Below, piece by piece: positions 37,401 through 49,985 of a stretch of 64,000 nucleotides of DNA (its first letter is position 1; each line of letters opens with the position of its first letter). The stretch comes from Eleginops maclovinus (taxonomy: Eukaryota > Chordata > Actinopteri > Perciformes > Eleginopidae). The DNA is taken from the NCBI RefSeq assembly GCF_036324505.1, contig NC_086352.1, forward strand, positions 24,978,637 to 25,042,636. The letters run 5' to 3'. A program made the position numbers and the translations under genes. The notes under the pieces were generated by a model. The model was not told where the DNA came from and made no database searches. It was given only the letters and a program-made list of their open reading frames with translations.

Positions 37401-40400
37401 CGATTTACAGATGTTTCTTGTGAGTTAATAGGAACAGTGTTTTTTCAACAAATAAATGCTTCAATGCCTTGTGCCCTCCCCCTTGGACAGATTTTCACTT
37501 GAATGCAACCTTCATACACTGAGGATGGCCTTCATTACCTGGGTCTTCATGTGGCTCGTAGCTTGTGCGGCCTGTGCTCTCCTTGTACCAGTCGAGGATG
37601 CGTCCGACGAAGGGTGATATGAGAGTTACCTTTGCTTCTGCACAGGCCACAGCCTGAGCAAAGGAGAACAGCAGGGTCATGTTGCAGTGAATACCGTGCT
37701 TCTCCTCAAGCTCCCTGCACAGAAAATTAAAAATACATTCATATTTGGAAAACAAGAAGTCATTCATTCTTTCTATGACATTCCAAGCCCTCGAAGATGG
37801 CAAACAGGCCACAGAATATGAGACTGAGACTATGGTTTGATCAAAGTGCCGTCTTTTCGTTGAGAGAAATTAAAGCGTTGTTATTTTGCACTGGATAAAT
37901 ATTTGCAATCAAATTGAGAAAGTGCAGTTAACAGAAATACAGGTTTCAATCTAGGTAGAAGCGTAGATTTGAGTGAAACTCAGGAATTACAGTGATGTGT
38001 AGAAATCCTTAAGAACACAAAGCCGCTCTGATGGCATGTTTTTATCATGTTGCTGGCATAGTGTTAAGTCACAGGGCAGTAAACTCCTATTAGGGATTTA
38101 AAAAACTAAATGTGCTCTTTATTAGGGATTACCCTAGCGAACATACAAGATCTGAAATGTCGCCAAGTTAAGCGTTTTTCTAACTGAAGGGTACGGGTCA
38201 CTTCAAGCTTTGTGAGCCCAATCCCATTTTTGATCTGTTTTATGCCAGCAGTCACAGGTGGTTTACGTGCAAAGGCTTTCAAGCAAAGCAATGCAATGAG
38301 TGCAGTCACGCTCAACTCTCCACACCCTAATGGTCCATAGTCCACACCATTAACAAATCTCCCACAGGCATCCAGGGGACAAACAGCGTTTCTCTCTCAT
38401 AATGCTACAGTGTGAACAAGAAATCCATGTTCAAATCGGAAGGAGATCTCGTAAAGTTAGCCTTAGCAGTCGGCAAACAGCGTTAGGTGCCATGAGGTTG
38501 CATTTTTAAGCAGTCAAGCTATATTCATAAAAAATATTATTGGGCAAAGATTAAATATAACATTACCATGATCTGTTAAGATTAAATCTTTAACAAATGC
38601 AGTTTTTGGTGCAGAAAGGAAATGGTTTCCCAACCAAAACATTAGCTTTATTCAGCTTGATGAAACTACTAATGCAAAAGATATATTTTCATTAAAGCAA
38701 CTATTAAAATATAAATAAAACCGTATGTCAAGCACTGAGCAAAATGCTTAATTTATTTGGCAAGTCAACAGCTTTATTATGCATAACAGCAAAGGTATGC
38801 GTTTTCCACTCCAGCGGTGTCATAAATGTGTGGGGGTAAAGCCGTCTCCCTGCAACATGTCATGAGGATGACTACATTTCCGAAACCTACTGAGAACCTG
38901 GCCATTTTGTAAAAGAGAGCATTTTGTGTCACAGTTCAAATTAGAATACTTTCAATAATTGTTTGTCATTGGAAATTAAAACATAAATAGTAAGTTATAA
39001 CACAATGCAAAACACTTTTAAAAGGTGCCTCGCAGTTTAGTGCTGTTTTGGGGGGCTTACTTAATATGTGTGTATAAGCACTTATTATAATGTTGTATGT
39101 GTTGTTTGGGTATATTTTTCCTTAATTAAATAAACTAGACAGAAGCAAACATCTGCATGTTTTCTTTTTTATCTCAAACATCATAAAAACCTCTTACCTT
39201 CATACATTCGTAAAAACAGTAAACAGACACAGTAAATGGTAGAGCACAGCTAGCGCGCTCACCTGCCAGCCTGGATTCCCTCCCATGTGGATGAAAGCTT
39301 GATGAGCACACGCTCCTTGCCGATGCCTGCTTCTTCGTAGAGAGCGATGATCCTCAGGGCCTTAGCAAGCATTTCATCTTTATCGAAAGATAATCTGTTA
39401 GATAAAAAGAAAAACACGCCTTTAATTAGTTTAACCTTTATTTGACAGCAGTGGCTCAGAGGGGAGAGGTTTGATTCCTGGCTCATCATTTCTTTGAGCA
39501 AGTTCTACTGCTCCAAACGGTGAGCCTAAAGTGTGTCTAACATGGCTGCTTTCTTTGAAAGTGAATGGGCAAATTAAAGGCAAATTTTGAGCATTTTGGA
39601 TCTAAAGTTAACTACATTTACTAACATCAGCATTACAGAATGTATTTTAGGCTGTGTTGCAAAATGTACCATACAAGCTCTCCAAACAAATGTTTGAATG
39701 AATGTACTAAGTACTTTTTATTCATCAGTTATCTGGTTGCAGACAGATTTTAGTTTAAAGACACTAAATGTAATGTTACGAGGGAAAATGTAAGTATATT
39801 AAGCAACGGTATCCCAGTGGACAGCATTTTATTTTAAAGGGATTACCTATAATCCTCCAAAGAAAGTCAACATGAAATAAAAGCAGAGGGATGACGTAAG
39901 AAACAACATAGTCACTAATTACCAGATGTACGCACGCGCTCTAGGCCTCTCTCTCAGAGCATTATTTTTTAAGTACATGGGAACACGTTTCCTCTCATAA
40001 TAACCCTCTTGTGACATGTTTGCACAAACCTGGCATCCACCTCAGTGGAGACTCTGCCTGGGACCTTCTTGAGGATCTCCAACCCGAAACTCACAAACAG
40101 CTTATCCATGGTGTTGGCTACCTGCTCATCTTCAGTTCTGGACAGAGAAGGAGACATTATGAAGTGAGTTAACTTGAAGTCAGAGGAACACTAAAAAAGG
40201 CATTCTAGGAAATGATCTTAAAACCAGCAATCTTCAACTTTTACACATTTAAAATATTAATTTTGACAAATCAGTCTTTACTGGTTTGAAATTCTTCAAA
40301 AGAGTAGTGTAGTAAGCTTGTTGTGCAATACAATAATACTGTTTTTTCAGATCAACGCTGACATTTTCTTGCATCACATAAGCTCATTTGCATCATCAAC

Positions 40401-43400
40401 AAGGACAAATATTTAAGACAAGATACAAGGAAACAGACATTTAAAAAAAACATGATTTGCCAAAAGCAACATGTTCAAGACCCTTTAACTTTCCTATAGG
40501 ATTAAACTCTGTATTTAATTTGAGGATTGACTGGTGCACAAAGGAATGCTTCAGTCTTACTTTATTAGATTGTGGAACCCTGTATCTCTGATTGAAAGGC
40601 AACAATTGATATTGGCTATTCAGGCCACGGTTGGGGTCAGAGAGAATGCTGTTGGCCAGTCTCAATATGTTATTATGGTACATTGATTGATAGTTTCTCT
40701 AAGGGTTGACCTATAATATCTGAGCAGTTGTAAATTAAGGAAGTTTGTCAACACCTTGCACAAAGGTCTTATGTCCTTTGCATAATCTGCAAAACCACAT
40801 CAAAAGTTCCCTTTTTTGAGTAAATGACTTATTTTACAGGCTGATAAAATACAAGTTAACCTCTGAAGTAATCCAGCAGCTGTTCAAGTAGAGGTTGGTT
40901 TGATTTTAAGGTGTTTGGTTCGGTTTTCACTTTTGCCCGAGATCTTACCCGCCTTTTGCGATGCCATATTTAATGGCCTGATCCACCAGGTGCTGGTAGG
41001 CTGGCATCTTGGCAGCAGCCAGGATCAGAGACGGGTTCGTAGTGGCATCCTGAGGCTTGTACTCTTCAATGGCTGCAAGACAAGTAGAGAGAAGAATGGC
41101 GAGTGACACACATGTCCACAATGGAGGCAGCAAAACTCTCAGGATAGATTCACTTTAGATGTCCTGAAAATTCACAACAGATATATTAAAGTTAAAACAC
41201 TGCAAAGGTGTCCAAAGGTCTATTACAAAATCCAAAAAACACTATTTACAATTACAAACCTTAGAGGTTTAATGATGTTTTTAAGACACTAAATAAACAA
41301 AGTCTGAAAAATCTAAAAAGGTTAAAGCATTCAAAATTGTGGATTTAATAAAACTCATAGTGCTGTGGTCAGATAAAAACAAATGGCGCCATCTACTGCA
41401 TAGAAATGTTGTTATACCATCCTCTGAAACAACCTATTCGGAGTCAGAAGCACATTGAAAAGGGTAAAGTAGGACCATCATTAATGTATAATAATAGTAT
41501 TTTGTTTATTACCAAAGAAAGTTTATATGCTGCTTGGAACTCTTAAGACGCTTATGCTCAGTAAGAATAAATAGTTCAAACTGCGGATGTATATTATTGG
41601 AAAAAATAAAACACCAGCAACATCTAATGGAATCCTTAATGCTGAAAAATATTTGCGCCAAAAATAGTTAAATAATGTTTAGGGTTATTAAGGGTCAAAG
41701 ACCTCTGTTGATGTATTCCATAATCTGAAGAACTCCACTTTCAAAACATCCGGTTGTAGTTTACAGGAGTGACCGGCAGATTTTAATTTGATGTGCGTGA
41801 GCAGCTTTTTCATGAAGCACGCAGGTTTTATGTCAGAACTTGCTGTTGCCAGCTTTTCAGGCTAAGAACAAAGCCTATCGCTCTTTCAGGGAAGAAAACA
41901 CCAAAGTTCAAGTGCCGATTACAAACGTTTTTCTAAACAGAGTCTGGTGCATCTGACACCGGTGGCATTTTTTGTCTTAGTATTTTTTTAATAGCCATCC
42001 CAAATATATTTCCACTGACAGTACAGGTCATTTTCTGGGCAAATCGTATTACGTTTAAACACAGATAAAAGACTGTAAATATTTTAACACTAGTCTTGAC
42101 TTTTTTGTGCAAATTTACAAAACTTATAGTTGAGAATGAGGATTTCATTTGTTGGTAGGCCTCATTTATTTGTCTATCAATAATGTGCACAAACATTCAG
42201 ATGACATAACTGCAAATAAATCAGATTATTGTACACATATGGCTGTATCTTAAAAAAAGTTTCAAATTTAGACAGAAATTAAGTGTTGGTTGTCTAGAGG
42301 AATGTTTTAATGCATATTATAAGCCACAATATAACAAAAATAATTTTCACATTGAGAAAAACACTTAATTTGAAAGCCAACAACTTTAAATAAAATCAGT
42401 GAGCATGCTGGTGCATATAGACAGTAGTTCCTTGTGAGATGAAGAACAGTTTATCCTAATGCATGCCTCTTACTCTCCTTAAACCATCAGTAACTGTGCT
42501 GGCTAATTAATTACCAAGTAGTACTGTGCTAGATTTCACAAGTGCCCCTCCGTTTACTGTCAGGCTTCTTTCAAGAACCTTCTTCACAACAAGATTGTTT
42601 TAAGAAGTTCTTGCAATTCCTAAGTGATGTTTCTTGGTATAACTTGCAACCATCGGGTGAAACCTGAGAAATCCTACAATATTCATGCAGTGAGTATAGG
42701 ATTAGACAAGTTGCAACAAAGTATTATTTTCTGTGTCGTTTTTTCCGTCGAATGGATGTAAAAAGCAGGGTTCTGCTGACCAACTAATTGAGAAATCACA
42801 TTATATGTAACATCATTAAATAATGCAGCCATTATTAAGTCCATTTCCTGTATCCATGCCTCAATACAGAATCAGTGTTTTATGTAAACTACAAAGAAAG
42901 TATCAGTTACGCAAATAAATGGTAACACGTTTAAAAAACACTATGCGAACAGCCACCACTCCTGCAGTGTAGTCAGAGTAGCTTGACAAGCCAGACTTTC
43001 ACAGACCAGTTCTGTCATGTCATCCTGAGTCTGCAGCTCTGGATGAGGAACTGAGGAAATCTGGTTTGCAAAACAATGCATTTGTATTACTGCAAACAGT
43101 TCCTCATTGTGGTCTATTGAGAAACGTGAACTTGTGTTCTGCGGCATGAAAGAGACAAACGAGGAAGAGCTAAACATATCTTTTACACCCTTTTGCCGAG
43201 TTACTGCGTTAACTTCAGGCACATACTGTTTATAACCTAGTCACTCCATTATTATTTATTCACAATACACACAAGTTTAAGTGCAGATTGTAGATCGTTG
43301 ATCTAGATCATTTGGGAGGTTAAAAGATGCTAATGCAAACAAAATACTTGCATATTTAATTGAATTAGCAAAGACGTGACTAGTATTGCTAAAGTAGCTA

Positions 43401-43790
43401 ACAGCTACTGTCATTAGCTAACAGTAATAACAACTAATCGGCTTATAAGATTGTGAACTATAGTAGTGACACAGTAAACTTTTGTAAAACCTCCTAGGAG
43501 TTAGTTAGCTCGACAGTTAGCTGACTAACATTAGCCCTTTGGTGTAAATGAGTTACAACTGATGCTAACATTTGCTGCTCCCACTTGACACGGCGGTCAT
43601 TCACACTAAAGCTGCATCCTTCCTGGTCAGATAGTTAGCATGCTAACCAAGCTAACATTAGCATCTCACTAGTAGTAGGGGTTATCTCACCGTTAAAGTC
43701 TCCAGTGTCTGCCACCACCACAGTGTGTTTCTTCAGCTGGTTCAGTGCTGACTCCATCTTTCTCCGTTTGTCTGGTGACACAGAGGACAT
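34419..43790 (-). CDS. taldo1: Transaldolase
   Basis: Enzyme of the non-oxidative pentose phosphate pathway. It moves a dihydroxyacetone unit from sedoheptulose-7-phosphate to glyceraldehyde-3-phosphate through a lysine Schiff base, in cytosol and nucleus. Eight exons in gene order: 43790-43691, 41072-40949, 40137-40030, 39394-39263, 37714-37539, 35435-35238, 34720-34575, 34451-34419. They total 1,017 bases, giving 338 residues (human 337), and every junction is in phase. Catalytic residues are present: Asp28 (VVADTGDF), Glu107 (VSTEVDAR) and the Schiff-base Lys143 ([10 protein letters not shown]). The start matches the human N-terminus: [11 protein letters not shown] followed by a second Met at position 12 (MESALNQL), so the basic segment tied to nuclear entry is kept. 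The C-terminus (NVKNGK) also matches. Intron 5 contains a Tc1 transposon in the opposite orientation. This is the best-preserved frame in the window. Confidence 0.98.
35594..37195 (+). mobile_element. Tc1-like DNA transposon in taldo1 intron 5
   Basis: A 1,602-base element, the usual Tc1 size. It has long imperfect terminal inverted repeats of roughly 200 bases (35594 to about 35805 and about 36995-37195), both starting CAGTGGGGAGAACAAGTATT when read inward. TA dinucleotides lie at or next to both ends, as expected for Tc1 insertion. It carries one transposase gene on the plus strand, opposite to taldo1. Both inverted repeats remain highly similar, so the copy is not very old. Confidence 0.95.
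35961..36997 (+). pseudogene. Tc1 transposase, broken by a one-base deficit
   Basis: DDE transposase of the Tc1/mariner superfamily, which cuts and pastes the element at TA. The N-terminal paired-type helix-turn-helix domain is in 35961-36233 ([20 protein letters not shown]). That frame stops at 36233, just after QDLVMT, near 36,226 where one base is missing relative to the family. The second frame runs to the stop at 36997, with its first Met at 36335. It holds all three catalytic acidic positions: Asp in WSDETK, Asp in FQHDND, and Glu in NPIENLWRE, a D,D34E pattern. The catalytic half is otherwise intact. The copy cannot make a full-length enzyme as written, but its ends could still be mobilised by an active relative. 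Confidence 0.92.
41073..43690. other. Large taldo1 intron 1
   Basis: AT-rich intronic DNA with no additional exon required: exon 1 (ends GACTTTAACG) joins exon 2 (starts CCATTGAAGAG) in frame through a split Ala codon. Several TTAGC/GCTAAC words near 43,380-43,660 are simple sequence close to the promoter. No element was recognised. Confidence 0.55.
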
Positions 43791-43810
43791 GATGAGCAGA
43801 GACTCGGACC

Positions 43811-43833
43811 CTTTTATACACAGAAAGCACGTG
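43811..43833 (-). promoter_or_regulatory. taldo1: taldo1 TATA box and CACGTG E-box
   Basis: On the minus strand a perfect TATAAAAG lies at 43811-43818, only 20 bases upstream of the first ATG (43790-43788). A canonical CACGTG E-box lies at 43828-43833, 9 bases further upstream. CACGTG sites are bound by MYC/MAX, USF and ChREBP-type bHLH factors, which would suit a sugar-metabolism gene. Factor binding is inferred. Confidence 0.6.
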
Positions 43834-43933
43834 AGAGCAGGCGGAATGTCAGGCGGTCGGGAGCGCGCAAGGCAAGAGGGAAGGACTCAGCGGGAATGCG
43901 CTCCGGAGAGATTAGACTTCAAGTAAACTCGGG

Positions 43934-45258
43934 AGAAACAAGGTGTGAATAACCGTCTCTAAGAACAATTAAAAGAAACAGTCATTGCTATGAGTCTTGC
44001 CAATCTTACTTATTAAGTATGACAGATGTAGCTATGTTGCCAAAAATACTGGATGAAATCGAGCATTTTGAACGCTGGATGGCCTAGATAGCTAAGGCAA
44101 GACTGAATATTATTATATTATTAGTTAAAATGTCCTTGACATGAATTAAAAAACAGAAAATAAAATACGGAAATAATAAGGCTATGGCATGAAATATTGC
44201 CTAGTTTTAGTTGAAAAGTAGTAATACATTATAACGTTATGTATGGTAAAGTATAGCAATAGAACATAGATTGTATAGATCGAATATATTATGAAATAGT
44301 ATTTAATGTAGTACAACAAATACTAACTAACAAAATGTATGGAGAACAAGTGTAAAGTTACCCATGTAAAGTAAAAGTATCTCAAAATTGTATTTAGGTG
44401 CAGTACCGGAGTACATGTAAGTACTTTCCACTGCATATTTAATTTTACTATAGTATGAGGTAACTTGTGTTGAATTATGTTTTTTAATGGAAAAACTAGT
44501 ATAAAAATACTTATTTACAAGTAAACGTCTTGATTTTTGAAAATAAAGGTAGGCTAAGTATAAGCCCTTGTGATCAAGTTACGCCTTTGAAAAGCATTTG
44601 TACAAAGCTCATTGAAGACATTAAGAGGCCTTCTTGAACCTTTATACCTGCAATGCAATAAGAGTTCAATTAAGTGTAATATGTGATATATTTAATAACA
44701 CAAAAAGAACTGAGTCTGCTAATCATGTGCCATTGTATTATGTGATGTTGCTCGCTTGATTACTTCAATAACTGTTCCGAGCCACCTGTTCCTGAAATAT
44801 CTTCTTGCCCTCCAGTAACAGCCACTTGAACATGACTCTTATTTTTGCAATAATATGGGAACAATTTAATTTAAGGAACCATTTGCTGTAATTGCCTTGC
44901 TCGCCTTTCAGCGTATGTGCCTTTATTAAAAAAAACCGATGCTTCAACCCTCAGGCTTTTGCAGTATAATAATACTGTCATTTACTCCATTACCAACCTT
45001 GTAGGTCTGCTTTACTGCCATTTTTAACAATGTCTAACAGTTATCATTAGTTATATATAGACGCCATAACCTGATTGCAAAGAGCTGTATATTCTTCCTT
45101 GTGAGAAGACCTTTCTTTGACAAACAATCTCAGCCATGAGGTTAAAATAAACAAAAGTCTACATCAGTGAAGTTAAGATAAACAGGTACAAACTGTTTTT
45201 CTGTTTACTTCTTGTTTGTTTTGGCAGAAATTCAGGTTTGTTATAATAAGATTTAGGC
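43934..45258. other. Noncoding region upstream of taldo1
   Basis: AT-rich sequence between the taldo1 promoter and the LTR retrotransposon. No gene, RNA or recognised repeat. Confidence 0.5.
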
Positions 45259-45263
45259 CTATG

Positions 45264-45729
45264 TGTTGTGGTCACAGCAGTCTGCTGTGTTTTTCCTCCT
45301 CCTGGGTTTGCCACTCCCCCTGTCGGTCTCACTTCACACCTGGCCGTCATCTGCAATCATGCTCACCTGGTCGTCATCTCCAATCAACTCCCCTTCATAA
45401 ACCCTTGGATTCCCTGCTGTCGGTGCAGATCGTACTTCGCTCTACAGTGGTAATGATACGTACCCGGCTCCAGTTTACCTTGTTACCTTGTTACCTTGTT
45501 ACCTTGTTACCTCGCTACCGAACTCTCGTCTCTTGTTGCCTTTGACCACAACCTAACTCTGTTTCCCTCTGCCTGCAGTTATCCGGATCACGCACTCCAG
45601 CTCGCCTGCCTCACCCTCCCCCCGGTTTCCGCGTCCTCTACCTGCTCCTCCACCTCACTCAATAAACCCCTTGCATCAATTCAACACCGTCTCTTGTCTG
45701 CTCTTGGGTTCAGAATCGTTATCTTAACA
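45264..45729 (+). repeat. 5' LTR of the gypsy-type element
   Basis: 466 bases beginning TGTT and ending AACA (perfect 4-base inverted ends). It contains ACTCAATAAACCCC, a typical polyadenylation signal region, and about five tandem copies of the 8-base unit TTACCTTG at 45,475-45,520. Sequence quality looks normal. Confidence 0.93.
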
Positions 45730-45745
45730 GAACGATCTGGCCAAG

Positions 45746-45885
45746 ATGGACCCAGCGGACATTGACAGCATCGCGGAGCTCTCGCCGCCCAAGGCACTCA
45801 GGTTGCTGAGCACAGCCAAGCCCTCCGGGAAGCTAATGGAAGCCTTTAGGAATCTCGCTACCCGTGGGCACTCAGGGTGGGTTTG
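45746..45885 (+). pseudogene. Start of the retrotransposon gag frame
   Basis: A frame opens 16 bases after the 5' LTR with ATG and reads MDPADIDSIAELSPPKALR before homopolymer expansion disrupts it near 45,880. A gag N-terminus of the form MDPAD is common among fish Ty3/gypsy elements. The putative primer binding site lies between 45730 and 45745 but does not begin with the usual TGG. Confidence 0.7.
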
Positions 45886-48089
45886 GGGAAATTGGGTTAT
45901 AGCCCCCCCCCACAAACGCCTTTTCCCCGTCAGGTTTTACCCCCGCCGGCCCCCCTTCCCCCCAAACCTGCCAGAGTGGCCCTTTTTCCCGCGCCGGGGG
46001 CTAGTGGGGACATGGGTATGGGGCAACCTTTTTTATCCTGCACTAGTTTTATTTAGCAGCCCCCCACCCTTTCCCCCCGAAAGGCTAAGTTTGTACATTT
46101 TGGGGTTTTAAGGGTAAGCATTAAAAGGGGGTTTTAAAATTAAGGGGCGTGGTTTAGTAACGAAAAATTTTGATTTTTGTAGGGGAAAGGGGGGGGAAGG
46201 TTTTTGATCATCCCCTTGGTAGAAAGGGGGGGGAGGGCCCCACGGCTTATTTTCCCCTTTGCAGAGCTTCCCCCCCGTGTAGCGGGTTTTTCCGTCAGTT
46301 CCCGGGCCCATGCAGCCCGGGCGGGGTGGGAAAGAAGGTTTACTATGTGGGCTTTTTCTTTCCCCCTTTAAAGGGGTCAATTAAGGGTGAGTGGAATAAA
46401 GGGGGGGTCTAACACATCTATGATGATCTCCCTTTTATCCGGGTGGTAATCGTTACGCGAGCGGGAAAAAAGGGGACAGGCGGGTTTCCCTTTCCCCCGG
46501 CATCGGGGGCTTTTTTCCCCACTTCCCCAGAGGCCCTCTCTCTGCCCCCCTGACCATGCAGAATGAAGAGGAAACCCCTGCAGCTGGGGGCATGTTCCCA
46601 AAGGGGGCGGTTCAAACTGGTTTAAAAAACCCCGGGGGTTTTCTGTAAATGTGGGGGCTGCCCCCGGGGATTCATTCCCCCTGTCCCTCAGACCAAAAGA
46701 AAAGGGGGCGGCAGGGGGACTCGGGCCGTGAGCCCCGCCCCCCCCGCCCCGTTCCTAATATGCACGCTCACCCCTGGTTTCCCCTTTCTTTTCCCCCCCG
46801 GGCATCCCTTTTCCCGGGTTGGCCCCTTTTGGATTCGGGAGGGATGAGAATTCAACGGGCGCCCGGGTTCGCGTTCAAGGGTTTGGGATTCAGGGGGAAC
46901 AATTACCCCCTCCCTTAAAAGCTTTAAAGCCTTAGTGGGCCCCTGGCCCCTTGGGAACCACTGTTCAAGTGGGTTAAAATTGGGTTTGGGAAAACCCACG
47001 AGAGTTTTAGTTTCCCCCTTCCCCTCCCGGGTTTCCCCCTTTTTCCCCCGGGTTTGGGGACCCCGGCTCAAGCGGGACTTTCCCCAATTTGATGGTTTTT
47101 TGGAAGGTGGTGAGTTGGAGCCCCTTTTTGGGATTTCCCCCTGCTTAAAAGTCTGCCCCTTTCCAAAAAGGGGGGGGGTTTTCCCCTTTTTTTCCCCCGG
47201 AAACCCCCCCCCTCTCCTTTGGGCCCCCCATCTATATGCCGGGGGGAGGTGGTTTTTTTTAATGTGTTTTAAATCACCCTGCCCCCCCATCGCCCCATGA
47301 TGTGCCCCTTGATCCCCCCCCGCGCCCCTTTCCCCTTGTCGCCGTTAAATTTTGTTGGGAAAGGGGGGCCATGGGGAATAAATTAAGGGTTTTCTTTCCC
47401 GGGTTGGCCCCCTGGAATCCCCTTTGTTTGGGGAGGATTTTTTTTTGTTGAAAAGGACCAAATTCCCTTGTTGTTTGTTTCGGGGGTCAAATAACTTAAA
47501 TCAAAAAAAGTATGCCTTGGCCCCCTTAGTTCCCCCTTTGAGGCGCAGGGTTTCTACAATCTTCTTTAAAGGGTTTGGGTCAAAGCAAAGCCCCACCCAA
47601 AATGGTGCGTATCCGGGGGGGCGATGAGTGGAAGCTGCTTTTAAACCCCCCCCGGACTTTTGGGGTACCTGGTATGCCCCTTTGGCCCACTAAGCCCCTT
47701 TCCCTTTTTCCCGAAAACCCCGGTAAAAGATGCCCCCGGGATTTTCTAACCTCTATTTTTTTCTATTTAGACGAATCCCTTTTTTTTCTCCGAACCGGAG
47801 GGCCCCTTCCCCAAAGTCAGCCCAAATTTTTAGGGCTGTTTGGAGAACAAAATTTTATGTAAAAAAGGCCCGGGAAATGTGAGTTCGTGTCCCCCTCTGT
47901 ATCCCTTCCCCTTGGGGGCCATTTAGAGGGGCAAATGAGGCCTTTCCCCAGAAGGTCTTTCAGTGACAGATGGCCCCCTTCCCCCATTCCCGAAGAAACT
48001 GGGAAGGGTTCCCGGGTTTTTCCAATTTTCCGGAGGTTAAACCCTGATTCCGAGGGTTTTCAAAACCCCTTTCCCCCCCCCCCCTTCCG

Positions 48090-49735
48090 CCCCGCCTTTG
48101 CCTTTGGGCGGCCCGAGGCGGAGACTGCCTTTTCGGTCTTAAAAGACTTTTCCCCGTCTGCCCCCCTTCTTAAACCAACCGACCCCTTTCCCGGCAGTTA
48201 AAGTGGAGGTATGGTCTGACAGGGGGGGGGGGCGGTCCCGTCCCCGCGCCCGTTTTATGAGAGAACCCCCGGCCTTTTTTTCTCGCCCGGTGGTATGCTG
48301 AAAGTAACTATGATGTTGGTAAAACCCCGAGCGGGGGGCTGTGAAACTGGCATTTGGGGGAATGGCGGCCCCTGCCCTTTTTAGGGGGGAGAAAAAAAGG
48401 GTTTGGGTTTGGCACCAAACCAGAAGCTAAGCGTTTAATTCCCCCCCAACCCGGGGGTCCCCCCTTTTTTTTGGGGGTTTAAATTTTCCCCCCCCCTAAG
48501 TCCCGGATCCCCTAAGTCCAAAACCCGAAAAGCCCCCTTCCCCTCAGTTTAACACTATGAACACAACCCGGCCCCCCCTGGAACTACCCCTCTCCCTTCC
48601 CGCCCCAAGGTTTTTTGCTGTAACCCCGGGGGATAGAGTCCCCCCCGGAAGGCCCCAAATCCCCCGAAACCCGATTTTCCGGGGGAAGGCCCCCCTTAAA
48701 ACCCTTTTTTTGTCCCCAGTTCGGTTCCCCCTCAAAGTTTTGGTTTTTGGGGCCCCACATCGGGCTTTGGTGTAAGGCGTGGGGCCGACCCCGTCCCTTC
48801 CCGAAGGGCACTTTTTGGGGGCCAAACGATGGACCTGACCCCGGCCCTTCGTGGGGTTTTGACGGTGTGTGGCTCGGGGGAAAAATTTCCCCTCAACCCC
48901 TTTCTGGGGTTTTGCCCTTCCCTGTTTTGGGGCGGCCCCGGTCCCCCATTGGGCCCGGATTTTTTTTTTGGGTGGGCTTCCCCCCCTTTAAAGGGACCTG
49001 TAATTTCTCCCCTTTTGGTCAGATTTTTTTGGGAAAGGGGGTTCACTTTTATTGGCGTTTAAGCTCCCCATGCCCCCGGGAAATGCCCCGCTTTTTGTGC
49101 AGATGTCTTTGCCCCAGGGGGTTTTTGCGACCTCGTCTCCCAAGTGGTCCCCCTTCGTTTCCCAATGGGAATCCTTCTTTCCCGGGCGCTGGGGGCCTCT
49201 GTCAGCCCGTCACAGGGGACCCGCCCCAGATAATGGGCCTTTTAGGAGAAAAAGGATTTGGAACCCCCCGTGCGTTGTGTGGCTGCGCGGGAAACCCCCC
49301 GGCTTGGAGTGACCCTTCTTTGGTTTGGTATGCCCCCATTCCAAAGGGCCTGTGTGCCAGGCATGTCCCCTTGAATGCTCCCCGGATACCCCCACCCTTG
49401 TTTCCCCCAGGGGGGATTACATTCCCTCCCCCGGTCCAGCACCTTTTCCCCCGTTGTCGAGGACTGGAGGGGACGCACCGCCCCCTTTCTGCGGTCCCCC
49501 AGAGCAGGGAACCCGGCGCATTGTGTCGCCAACCCGGGGTCCGCTCCTGCCCATCGGGGGGGTTTAAAGGGTGGTTGTCCTAGGGATTCCCCCTTTGAAA
49601 ATGGCTCCAAAAAGTTAACCCCCCGTTTTGTTGGCCCTTTCCCTATTTTTCCCTCTAATCCCCCCGGGGGGTCAACCCCAAGTGCCCCCAGCCATGCAAA
49701 GTCCCCCCCCTTCCATGTTTCTTTAAAAAAACCAT
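48090..49735 (+). pseudogene. Fragments of the retrotransposon pol frame
   Basis: Short in-frame islands of pol are recognisable in different frames: an RNase H-region block around 48,110-48,198 (EAETAFSVLKDF, then SAPLLKPTDP) and the integrase C-terminal region around 49,605-49,730 (KLTPRFVGPFPI, HVSLKKPS). Between them only scattered similarity can be suspected. Frames change repeatedly where C or G runs are lengthened. The long open frames here on both strands (for example 48747-49583 and 49242-50087) are Pro/Gly-rich by-products of these runs and are not genes. Confidence 0.75.
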
Positions 49736-49985
49736 CTCCCCGTCCCCCCCCCCCCCGGGGTTCCCCCCCCCTCCCCCTTTGCGGGAAAAAACCCCGATTA
49801 CAACCCCCGGAGTTGTGGACATTTGTCGGGCGGGGAGGGGGGGGATCAGTACCTGGGATTGGGAGGGTTATTGGGGCCCGAGGAAAGGATTTGGGTTTTT
49901 GCGGGGCCCTCCTCGACCCCCCCATCCGGGATTTTATCGGGTAACCCGAAGGCCCTTGGCCCCCGGAGGGTAATTTAGGGGAGGG

